Shown: piece after piece, positions 56,601 to 64,000 of the stretch
Layout: each line of letters opens with the position of its first letter
How positions within the stretch are numbered: position 1 is the stretch's first letter
Assembly (NCBI RefSeq): GCF_014705705.1
Contig: NZ_JACXLD010000003.1
Coordinates: 62,001 to 126,000 of the forward strand
Source: Spongiibacter pelagi
GTDB lineage: Bacteria > Pseudomonadota > Gammaproteobacteria > Pseudomonadales > Spongiibacteraceae
DNA: 64,000 bases
Reading direction: 5' to 3'
The notes under the pieces: model-generated
Seen by the model: the letters and a program-made list of their open reading frames with translations, nothing else
The model's database searches: none
What the model was told of the DNA's origin: nothing
Program-made: the position numbers and the translations under genes

Positions 56601-57620
56601 ATGAAGAGTGTAAAAGGATTCGGGCTGGTCGAGTTGATGATTTCAATGACCATCGGCGTGTTACTGACTCTCGCCGTTTCACAGGTGCTGATCGCCAGTC
56701 GGGTTAGTGACAATGTGCAGGATGCGCTTTCTCAAAACCAGGAAAATGCGCGGTTTTCCATGCACTTTATTGGTAAAGAGCTACGCATGGCGGGTTATCT
56801 CGGCTGTAATACCCTGGCGAATATTGAGGCAAGTTCCATCGCGCTACCGGATTCGGAAGCGGATTTCACTCGGGGGTCTTCGCTTATTGTTGAAAATAAT
56901 GTCGGCGATGAAAACGCCTTCGATGCCGTGAACGAGACCGATGTTCTTCGTATCAAACGCGGTTCTAATAACTCCATTCGTATTACTGGCGATCTTGCTG
57001 CCGACCTTTCAAGCATTCGTGTTGAAGATAATTCGGCGGGGTTTAAACAAGGCGATTTTCTTGTGGTTTCCGATTGTGAGAGGGCTGATGTTTTTCGTGT
57101 GACCAATACTCCCAAGGCGGCGGGAGAGGGGGAGACAAAGTTTACCTACGAGCAGGGCGCGCTGAATTCTGATAACCGCCTGTCCAATACTTACGGTGAA
57201 GACTCTGAAGTTTTTGCCTTAGAAAACCTGGATTTTTTCATTCGCGACAGCGGTCGCAAAACCCACCGAGGTAGTGCCATTAACAGCCTGTATGTGCAGC
57301 GCCGACTTGCCGGATCTGCCGGCGTAACTGGGCAGGCTATTGAGCTGCTGGAAGGGGTTGAGGATATGCAGTTGGAGTTGGGGGTGGATAACAATGGCGA
57401 CCGGGCCGTTGATGAATACTTGTCGGCAGATGACGTTGCTGATTGGGAGCGCGTGCTTAGCGTTAAAGTCCGGCTGCAGATGGTAAGCAGCAATAGCGCC
57501 GCGGTGAACGGCGCTGGACAAAATTTTATCTCGGCAGCGGGTGAATCGCTTGATGTGAGTGATGGCCGGATGCGCCGGGTATACACCAATGTTTTTTCTA
57601 TCAGGAATACCTTGCCATGA
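56601..57620 (+). CDS. pilW: minor pilin PilW
   Basis: 339 residues from ATG 56601 (a GTG at 56592 is an alternative). Prepilin motif FGLVELMISMTIGVLL. LSQNQENARFSMHFIGKELRMAGYLGC is diagnostic for PilW. It includes a calcium-loop-like VDNNGDRAVDEYL. Works with PilX and PilY1 at the pilus tip. Confidence 0.92.
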   Translation: MKSVKGFGLVELMISMTIGVLLTLAVSQVLIASRVSDNVQDALSQNQENARFSMHFIGKELRMAGYLGCNTLANIEASSIALPDSEADFTRGSSLIVENNVGDENAFDAVNETDVLRIKRGSNNSIRITGDLAADLSSIRVEDNSAGFKQGDFLVVSDCERADVFRVTNTPKAAGEGETKFTYEQGALNSDNRLSNTYGEDSEVFALENLDFFIRDSGRKTHRGSAINSLYVQRRLAGSAGVTGQAIELLEGVEDMQLELGVDNNGDRAVDEYLSADDVADWERVLSVKVRLQMVSSNSAAVNGAGQNFISAAGESLDVSDGRMRRVYTNVFSIRNTLP

Positions 57621-58147
57621 TTGTTGAGCGTCCTAGTCAGCTTCAAAACGGTATGGCTTTATTGGTGTGCCTGGTATTGATGTTAATCATCACCATTATC
57701 GCTTCCGAAGCGATGCAAAGTGCGACCTTGCAGGAACGTATGGCGGGCAATGCCAAGGAAACTAATTTGGCATTTCAAGCTGCAGAAGCGGCGCTTAGAG
57801 ATGCTGAACTTGTGTTAGATGGCAATACGGTTGGTCCCTTTGATGGAAGCAATGGAATGTACGAGTCCTGTGCCGGCGGAAGTCAAAGTCGGTCGGGGTG
57901 CTCAAGCCCAGACTGGAAGGATTACCACTCGGAAGGTTGGCAAGCCATGAATAATTTCAATGAAAACGCAGCGAAGCAACCGGAATTTATTATCCAGCGT
58001 ATGGCTGCAGATCAGGTTCATAACGAAGTACTCGATGCGGACATGGCAATTCCTGGAGTCGGGTATTACCGGATTATTGCGCGTGGCTTTGGTGCCAGCG
58101 ACCGCAGCATGGTGGTGCTAAGTACCACCTATCGGCGAGAGGAGTAA
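57617..58147 (+). CDS. pilX: minor pilin PilX
   Basis: 176 residues overlapping pilW by four bases. NGMALLVCLVLMLIITIIASEAMQSATLQERMAGNAKETNLAFQAAEAALRDAE is the PilX signature. It lacks the Glu5 of canonical pilins, as usual for this family. Confidence 0.92.
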   Translation: MIVERPSQLQNGMALLVCLVLMLIITIIASEAMQSATLQERMAGNAKETNLAFQAAEAALRDAELVLDGNTVGPFDGSNGMYESCAGGSQSRSGCSSPDWKDYHSEGWQAMNNFNENAAKQPEFIIQRMAADQVHNEVLDADMAIPGVGYYRIIARGFGASDRSMVVLSTTYRREE

Positions 58148-58153
58148 ACAAGG

Positions 58154-61100
58154 ATGAAACAGCCGCGAAAGGATTCGCTCTCGAAAATCAATACTACGCT
58201 GGCACAATGTCTTCTTGCTCTACTTTGCCTTAATCCAAGCGGGGCGTGGTCACAGGGCGAGGAAACGGTCGCCCAAGTACCGTTGTTTTTAACCCAGTCG
58301 GTATCGCCGAATATTATGTATATTCTGGATGATTCGGTGTCGATGCACTTTGAATTTATCCCCGATGGCATTATGTACGGGGCCAGTGTTTATCTTTTTC
58401 CCCGCGCGAACAATATCTATATGAGTACCTGGGATTATCCCAATCGGGTGCCCACGGTAGACGATGGCTCGCCCTATAATGCGCGCAGTCGGTCGCCTCA
58501 AATTAATTTTATTTACTACAACCCCAGCGTGACCTATACCCCTTGGATTAAGGCGGATGGCAGTTATTTCCCCGATGCTAATCCACGCTGTGCCTGGCAC
58601 AACCCTACGCGGAATAACACCAATACGTGGAAGGCATCCTGCCGCAATCTGACCGAGGATAATGAAAACTTTAATGGCGTTCGGTGGTACGACTGCCAGC
58701 CTTCCGATACTTGCCAAATAACGGCGGCAAATAAAGTCTTTTGGCCTGCGACCTACTTTTGGCTGAGCGATTCAAGCAGTGATCCCTGGCTTTGGGACAG
58801 CTATGAAAAAGTCGAAATTCGGCATGGCAATACCTATTCCGGTCATGGCCGAGAAAATCGCACTGACTGCGTTAAGAAAAAGGACGGAAGCTGCACCTAC
58901 GATGAAGAAATGCAGAACTTCGCCAACTGGTATACCTACTACCGTGCGCGTATTGGTACAGCTCGAGCCGGTACCGGTTTTGCGTTTGCCGAGCAGGGTA
59001 GTGATATTCGGGTGGGCTTTACCGCCATCAATAAGGGCACATCGAATGTTGATGGCGAGAGTGCGGTCGCCATCGTAGATGGGGTGCGTGAATTTAGCGG
59101 CAGTGGCCGAGAGACTTTTTTTAACTCACTTTATAACCGTCCTATTCCTTATATGGGCACGCCATTGCGTAGGCCTTTGGATGAGGTGGGGCAGTATTTT
59201 ATGCGCCGCGACAGTAAGGGCCCTTGGAGCGATACACCGGGGGTGGCCAGTAGTGAGGAGCAATTGGCCTGCCGTCGTAACTATTCCATTTTGATGACGG
59301 ATGGCTTCTGGGGTGGCCCTAATCCCAGCGGGGGCGCGGCAGATAATAACGATGGCACAGATGGAAATGATGGTTCTCCCTATCCTCCCCACATTGCACC
59401 AAATGGAGAGCAATACATTTACAAAGCGGTGTCGCCGTTTACCGATGACCGCAATCTGACCTTGGCCGATGTGGCCATGTATTACTGGAAAATTGATCTT
59501 CGGCCCGATATGCCCAATGAAGTTTCGGTGACTAAAACCAATCCGGCCTTTTGGCAGCATATGACCACCTACGGTGTGGGCTTCGGTGTTGAGGGGGTGA
59601 TTGATCCTAAGGAAGCTTTTGCCGCAATCCATACCGGCGAGTCCATTGAATGGCCTGATCCCTGGACAAGGGGGGAGCACAAGATTGATGACCTGCTCCA
59701 TGCCGGGGTGAATAGCCGAGGGGGGTATTTCAGCGCCGCTGATCCCGTTTTATTTGCTAAGCAGCTATCCGCGACACTCAATAGCATTGCCAGCGAAAGT
59801 AAGTCTTCTTCCGCGTCAGTGGCGGCCAGTTCGCGCCGTCTTGAATCCGACTCGCTGGTTTTTCAGGCCAGTTTTGACAGCTTGGAATGGGTAGGGCGTA
59901 TTCAGGCATTTTCCTTACAGCCAAATGGACAGATAGACAGCGTCGCCTGGGATACCGATCAGAGAGGGCTGCCGGCCTATGAGCTGAGAAATATTATTAC
60001 CTCTGAGGGTGATGCCGGCCAACTGCTCACCACCGCCATTGAGTTTGCAAGCGATAACTGGTCCAGCTTCTCCCATGAGCAACAGCAGATATTGCGTAAT
60101 GGTGGTCCGCCTAAAGAGGGTAAAAGTCTTATCGATTGGCTTCGTGGCGACCGCAGTAACGAAGGCGTGGATTTTCGGCCACGACTCAGAGTATTGGGCG
60201 ATATTATTAATTCCGATCCCTTCTTTTCGAACAGTAGTGACAACTTTGGCTACGCCCAGTTAGCCGGTGTTGAAGGAAGTAGCTACGACGCGTTTATGAG
60301 CGCGAAAGCGAGCAGAACCCCGATGTTATATGTGGGAGGGAATGACGGCATGTTGCACGGTTTTGCCGCTAAAACCGGGGAGGAGAAACTGGCGTTTATT
60401 CCGGCTGGGGTGTTCTCCGCACTGCCGGACTTGGCTGAACTGGATTATTCCCATCGCTTCTATGTGGACGGCCCGGTAAAAGTGAGCGATGCCTATCTCG
60501 GTGGGCAGTGGAAGTCGATTCTGGTTGCCGGGCTGGGAGCGGGTGGACGCTCGGTCTATGCCCTTGATGTTAGTAATCCCACTGCGTTTAGTAAAAATGA
60601 TTTTATGTGGGAGTTTGCCACCGCTTCAGATGCCAGCGATAAACTGGGATATAGCTTTAGTGAGCCTTCCGTTATCAAGGTCAAGGCGGGCAATAAATGG
60701 GTGGTGATTTTCGGAAATGGTTACCAGTCGGGCGATACCGGTAAGGTATTTATCCTTGATGCCGCCACTGGGCAATTAATTAAAGCCATCGATACTGGCG
60801 TTGGTGGCGTTAAAAGCGGATTGAGTACTGCGGTGCCCGTTGATGTTAATGGCGACCGCATTACCGATTATGTTTACGCCGGTGACCTTGGTGGCAATCT
60901 CTGGAAATTCGATCTTAGCGGCGACTCCATTGCCAACTGGGGTGTTGCCTACAATACCGGTGGTGTTCCTACTCCGTTATTTAAGGCGGTGGACGATGAC
61001 GGAAATTCGCAGCCGATTACAGCCCGGCCCACCGTAGGGCGTCACAAAGACGGCGGTTATATGGTTTATTTTGGCACCGGACGCTACATCATGGAGTCCG

Positions 61101-61723
61101 ATTCCCACGCCTCTTCTTCCCCCCAAGTTCAGAGCTTTTACGGCATTCGAGATAATGGTGCTGTTGTCGCCAAAAGTAGCTTGCTAGAACAAACCATTAT
61201 TTATGAGGGTAGGGCGACCTTAGGGAGCGGTGCGGAAACGGAAGATCCCATTCGGGTTGTGAGTAATAACGGCGCGGGGAGTCGTCCTCAAAATGGTTGG
61301 TATCTCGATTTAATCTCGCCGGTAAACGGAGTGGAGGGCGAACGCTCTGTCTCGCGGCCATTGCTGCGCGATGGTCGTATTATCTTTACCACGATTATTC
61401 CCAATGAAAGCCTGTGTGGTGTCGGTGGACGTAGCTGGTTGATGGAAATTGATGCTGAAACCGGTGGCCGTATTGAACAGCCGGTGCTGGATGCGAATGG
61501 CGATGGCATTGTCGATGAAAACGATATGGTGCTTATCGATGGGGTGTACTACCCAATCAGCGGCATGGGCTATGAAGAAATGATCAAAACGCCGGGGATT
61601 ATTGCCTCAGGTGAAGTGGAATATAAATTCACATCGGGTAGTGATGGTTCGATGAATGTCATCACGGAAAAAGGCCGTGGACTGGGTAATGTTGGACGTC
61701 AATCATGGAGACAGTTGCGATGA
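58154..61723 (+). CDS. pilY1: type IV pilus tip adhesin/assembly protein PilY1
   Basis: 1189 residues with signal peptide ending near residue 33. A von Willebrand-A-like N-terminal region carries a MIDAS element DDSVS (Asp59, Ser61, Ser63) and [11 protein letters not shown]. The C-terminal half is the PilC/PilY1 beta-propeller: [30 protein letters not shown] and [21 protein letters not shown]-like blades. A calcium loop DVNGDRITD lies at 897-905, at the region that binds Ca2+ in P. aeruginosa PilY1. A second [12 protein letters not shown] is at about 1113. Needed for pilus biogenesis, adhesion and surface sensing. Confidence 0.94.
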   Translation: MKQPRKDSLSKINTTLAQCLLALLCLNPSGAWSQGEETVAQVPLFLTQSVSPNIMYILDDSVSMHFEFIPDGIMYGASVYLFPRANNIYMSTWDYPNRVPTVDDGSPYNARSRSPQINFIYYNPSVTYTPWIKADGSYFPDANPRCAWHNPTRNNTNTWKASCRNLTEDNENFNGVRWYDCQPSDTCQITAANKVFWPATYFWLSDSSSDPWLWDSYEKVEIRHGNTYSGHGRENRTDCVKKKDGSCTYDEEMQNFANWYTYYRARIGTARAGTGFAFAEQGSDIRVGFTAINKGTSNVDGESAVAIVDGVREFSGSGRETFFNSLYNRPIPYMGTPLRRPLDEVGQYFMRRDSKGPWSDTPGVASSEEQLACRRNYSILMTDGFWGGPNPSGGAADNNDGTDGNDGSPYPPHIAPNGEQYIYKAVSPFTDDRNLTLADVAMYYWKIDLRPDMPNEVSVTKTNPAFWQHMTTYGVGFGVEGVIDPKEAFAAIHTGESIEWPDPWTRGEHKIDDLLHAGVNSRGGYFSAADPVLFAKQLSATLNSIASESKSSSASVAASSRRLESDSLVFQASFDSLEWVGRIQAFSLQPNGQIDSVAWDTDQRGLPAYELRNIITSEGDAGQLLTTAIEFASDNWSSFSHEQQQILRNGGPPKEGKSLIDWLRGDRSNEGVDFRPRLRVLGDIINSDPFFSNSSDNFGYAQLAGVEGSSYDAFMSAKASRTPMLYVGGNDGMLHGFAAKTGEEKLAFIPAGVFSALPDLAELDYSHRFYVDGPVKVSDAYLGGQWKSILVAGLGAGGRSVYALDVSNPTAFSKNDFMWEFATASDASDKLGYSFSEPSVIKVKAGNKWVVIFGNGYQSGDTGKVFILDAATGQLIKAIDTGVGGVKSGLSTAVPVDVNGDRITDYVYAGDLGGNLWKFDLSGDSIANWGVAYNTGGVPTPLFKAVDDDGNSQPITARPTVGRHKDGGYMVYFGTGRYIMESDSHASSSPQVQSFYGIRDNGAVVAKSSLLEQTIIYEGRATLGSGAETEDPIRVVSNNGAGSRPQNGWYLDLISPVNGVEGERSVSRPLLRDGRIIFTTIIPNESLCGVGGRSWLMEIDAETGGRIEQPVLDANGDGIVDENDMVLIDGVYYPISGMGYEEMIKTPGIIASGEVEYKFTSGSDGSMNVITEKGRGLGNVGRQSWRQLR

Positions 61724-62157
61724 ATTCCCGTGGGATAAACAGGGGGTTCTCCCTGATTGAGCTTATGGTGACGGTCGCCATTGTCGGTATTTTGGCCGCT
61801 GTTGCGTATCCCAGTTATAGAGAGCAGGTGGCGGCTTCGCGCCGCAATGAAGCTGCTAATGCTTTGATGACCGGCGCTCAAGCACTGGAGCGTTACTATT
61901 CCACAAATGGACGTTATACCACCACGGCGGGTGGCAGTACTTTACCCAGCGTTTTTCCCAGTAAAGTGCCGGAGAATGGCACGGCGTATTACACCATTGC
62001 GGCCTCTGGTACCCCCGACGCGAATAGTTTTACCCTGAGGGCGACCCGTACTGGCGTGATGAGTGCCGATGAATGCGGTGATTTAACCTTTGATGAAACT
62101 GGAGAAAATGGTTTGGTTGATGCCAGTAAATCGGTGGCGCAGTGTTGGCGTCGATAG
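61720..62157 (+). CDS. pilE: minor pilin PilE
   Basis: 145 residues from ATG 61720, overlapping the pilY1 stop (ATGA), with GGAG upstream. Prepilin motif [42 protein letters not shown]. Two Cys in the C-terminal region could form the D-loop disulfide. In Pseudomonas the last gene of this operon is the minor pilin PilE, not the major pilin. Confidence 0.92.
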   Translation: MNSRGINRGFSLIELMVTVAIVGILAAVAYPSYREQVAASRRNEAANALMTGAQALERYYSTNGRYTTTAGGSTLPSVFPSKVPENGTAYYTIAASGTPDANSFTLRATRTGVMSADECGDLTFDETGENGLVDASKSVAQCWRR

Positions 62158-62265
62158 TTGGCCGCCGCTAGCGGTACTGGCTAATGTTAGCGGCACTGGT
62201 CAAAGCCGCTTCTGCCAAGTATGATCCGCGCGAAAATTTGTTTATCTGATTCAGGAGTTTTCCGC

Positions 62266-62547
62266 GTGATCAAACACAATACCTATTTCGACAATAATGT
62301 TCAGTCCTTGGGTTTCGCTACGGCGGACAAACCCGCTTCAGTGGGCGTAATGGCTCCCGGTGAGTACCATTTTGGTACTGAAGCGGCCGAGCGCATGGAA
62401 GTGGTTAGCGGTGCGCTGACTGTATTACTTCCCGGCCAAACTGAATGGCAAACCTTTGCGGCTGGTCAGGGTTTTGATGTGCCTGCCAATAGCGGTTTTG
62501 ACCTGAAAGTCGCCGTTAATACTGCCTATCTCTGTATTTATGGATAA
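62266..62547 (+). CDS. ppnP: pyrimidine/purine nucleoside phosphorylase PpnP
   Basis: 93 residues from GTG 62266 with AGGAG eight bases upstream; an ATG at 62221 opens the frame but has no such site. The cupin fold with [51 protein letters not shown] is DUF1255/PpnP. It phosphorolyses several nucleosides. Confidence 0.94.
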   Translation: MIKHNTYFDNNVQSLGFATADKPASVGVMAPGEYHFGTEAAERMEVVSGALTVLLPGQTEWQTFAAGQGFDVPANSGFDLKVAVNTAYLCIYG

Positions 62548-62589
62548 GGTACTTATGGTTAAGGCATTTACAGCTTAAGCCTCTTCCTC

Positions 62590-63891
62590 TCAGACTTTAA
62601 GGTGCTGAAATAGCACCTTAAAGTGCTGCTGAATACTCTCCAGATTTACCGCCGACATCCCGCTGGAAAAACCAAACCACACATACAGGCCATTCAAGTC
62701 TTGGAACATGGGCGGTAGGTAGCGTGGTGGAGCAATCACGCCGAGTTGTTGGTACTCGTACAGGGCGGGAAGATCGTCCAGCGCGATCTTGCCGACAAAC
62801 AGTAAGGGCAGCAATTGCGGCAGGTCAGACAGAATGGTGCTGCGAATAAAGTTCACCGTCTCGACAAATCCCTTCACGTAAGACAAATCCTTGGTGAAAC
62901 AGCTACCACCACTGACATCACCGCCACGGAAAACCCGCTGGGCAATTTTATAACTCTGTTTTGGCGTTAGGCCCTGCTCAACAAAGTGGCGATAGACCTC
63001 AATAAAATCTGCGCCTTGTTCGGCCATATCAATGGCCACTACCCGGTCGCTGATTTTGCGGGCGCGACCGGGATAGGAGCTGAACGTTAGCGTTTCAATG
63101 AGCACCGCCAAACCTTCTTGTAGCGCGGTAATGCGCGGTGATCCTACGCTTAGCCAGGTTGCCCAAGGCTGATTGCGGCCATTAAGTGTGGTGCCAACAT
63201 GCACCCAGCCTTCGTGAACCTCTAATACTCTAATGTCCAAGCTGGAAAAGCTGGCGTGGGTATTGACCTTGATGCAATCGCCACCGGCGGCGGCATCGGA
63301 AACAATGCCGTCGGTTTCGCGTACAGTGAAATTACTGTCGTGAAAAAAATGCTGCAGGCGATCTTGCAACTGCTTCACCGCTTCAGTGGCCGGAATATCA
63401 ACGCTGTAATGTGCGCTGAGATGCCCGGCTGCTGGCAGCGAGAAAATCTCACAGAGGCGCTGCCCCATTTCAATAAGGGTGAGTTTATCGCCGCGCAAAT
63501 GTTCTCTGGCAGAACCATATAATTGCCGGCTGGCATCCATAAAGCCGCGGTGGCCGCGCTGGGTCAGCATATCGATTACCACTTCATATTGAGCGGTGGT
63601 GTCACACAACATTTTCGCGAGGGCATCGTGCTTGCCAAGGCGCTTTTCAATTTTATGCCGTAGGGAAATCAGCTCTTCACGCTTGGTTTTCGGATCGAAA
63701 GCTAAGGGGTTTTTTGCCTGATAAAACGCGGCATCTATATCTGGCAGGCGCTTACCGCTGTTAGCCAAAAAACGGTTTTCATATTCCTGTGGCCACTTGA
63801 TGGCATCCAAAATCAGAATGGGTTTCTGGATCGCAATCAACTCGTCGGAGAGTTCGCGGAGGCTGGTTTTGTATTGTTCTGAAATACTCAC
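62590..63891 (-). CDS. DUF1704/QEGLA-motif putative metalloprotease (TIGR02421)
   Basis: 433 residues from GTG 63891. HEGWVH at 226-231 is an HExxxH zinc motif, and QEGLAVLIE at 258-266 supplies a third ligand, Glu259. This is the family called flavohemoglobin expression-modulating QEGLA motif protein, related to the eukaryotic tubulin tyrosine carboxypeptidase MATCAP. The bacterial function is unknown. It overlaps the preceding gene's stop by four bases. The final codons form a perfect 13-bp inverted repeat. Confidence 0.85.
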   Translation of the reverse strand: MSISEQYKTSLRELSDELIAIQKPILILDAIKWPQEYENRFLANSGKRLPDIDAAFYQAKNPLAFDPKTKREELISLRHKIEKRLGKHDALAKMLCDTTAQYEVVIDMLTQRGHRGFMDASRQLYGSAREHLRGDKLTLIEMGQRLCEIFSLPAAGHLSAHYSVDIPATEAVKQLQDRLQHFFHDSNFTVRETDGIVSDAAAGGDCIKVNTHASFSSLDIRVLEVHEGWVHVGTTLNGRNQPWATWLSVGSPRITALQEGLAVLIETLTFSSYPGRARKISDRVVAIDMAEQGADFIEVYRHFVEQGLTPKQSYKIAQRVFRGGDVSGGSCFTKDLSYVKGFVETVNFIRSTILSDLPQLLPLLFVGKIALDDLPALYEYQQLGVIAPPRYLPPMFQDLNGLYVWFGFSSGMSAVNLESIQQHFKVLFQHLKV

Positions 63892-64000
63892 TGGGTTTGT
63901 TTATCTCCGGGGTGAATCACTAGCAAGCAGCGTAAACGGCTGCGGCCAAAGCTGGCCATACTGATAAAGGCATCTAGGGGAATAGGAACATGACGGTAGT
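63888..64000 (-). CDS. 3' end of an unidentified gene upstream of the QEGLA gene
   Basis: A 37-codon open frame runs in from the window edge and ends at a TGA overlapping the QEGLA-gene start (GTGA). The visible tail reads ..DAFISMASFGRSRLRCLLVIHPGDKQTQ. I do not recognise the family. The overlap implies one operon. Confidence 0.6.
   Translation of the reverse strand, partial: YRHVPIPLDAFISMASFGRSRLRCLLVIHPGDKQTQ

Noticed and set aside
59126-59701. 191-codon antisense open frame inside pilY1
   Set aside because: His/Ile/Gly-rich reverse shadow of pilY1 with no supporting signals.
62164-62194. Hairpin after pilE (GCCGCTA/TAGCGGC) as a terminator
   Set aside because: Only 7 bp with a 17-base loop and no T-run; too weak to list as a feature.

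Overview
The window is a gene-dense stretch of a gammaproteobacterial chromosome. I see no phage, insertion sequence with transposase, rRNA, tRNA or CRISPR array. Gene content and order suggest a marine gammaproteobacterium related to Pseudomonas, perhaps of the Cellvibrionales/Spongiibacteraceae type; that placement is inference. The main clue is the block murJ-ribF-ileS-lspA-fkpB-ispH followed by a minor-pilin operon, which is close to the Pseudomonas aeruginosa arrangement. No gene-free stretch exceeds 300 bases.

Layout. 1-4762: the end of a ModF-like double ABC ATPase, a LOG-family protein, a CPA2 cation/proton antiporter with an RCK domain, and an acyl-CoA desaturase. 4965-13894: a first PanE-type reductase, a DUF962 membrane protein, a class II aldolase, a Crp/Fnr regulator, a DUF481 outer-membrane protein, MscS, DUF4404, a TlpA-like lipoprotein, then the co-directional run arsC-wrbA-DUF2069-sppA. 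13917-16242: a small lipoprotein and a PhoD-type phosphatase, separated by a MITE-like inverted-repeat element.

16250-25176 (minus strand) is the most distinctive accessory region. A cobalamin riboswitch precedes btuB, a predicted beta-propeller lipoprotein, cobO, btuF, btuC, btuD, bluB and cobQ. Together they would cover outer-membrane uptake, periplasmic capture, inner-membrane import, adenosylation, lower-ligand synthesis and corrin amidation. The propeller lipoprotein beside btuB recalls the BtuB-BtuG arrangement of Bacteroides and is the best candidate here for something undescribed.

25254-38837: a second PanE-like gene that lacks an ATG/GTG/TTG start, an IsdG-like monooxygenase, yajQ, ampG, an alkyltransferase-like protein overlapping a beta-carbonic anhydrase, fxsA, groES-groEL behind a sigma-32-type promoter, a large lipoprotein hydrolase, a methyltransferase-mutarotase pair, a small potassium-channel-like protein, a CC0125-type lipoprotein, a CoA-binding protein and a PuuD N-domain membrane protein. 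39035-47407: a coiled-coil membrane protein, a Phd/ParE toxin-antitoxin pair with a palindromic operator candidate, class I fumarase, sbcB, a GIY-YIG protein, an ABC exporter, pyrB and nudF.

47409-62157: murJ, then the ribF-ileS-lspA-fkpB-ispH operon, a divergent solitary GspH/FimT pseudopilin, and the minor-pilin operon fimU-pilV-pilW-pilX-pilY1-pilE that primes and tips type IV pili. 62266-64000: ppnP, a QEGLA/DUF1704 putative metalloprotease, and the 3' end of an unidentified gene.
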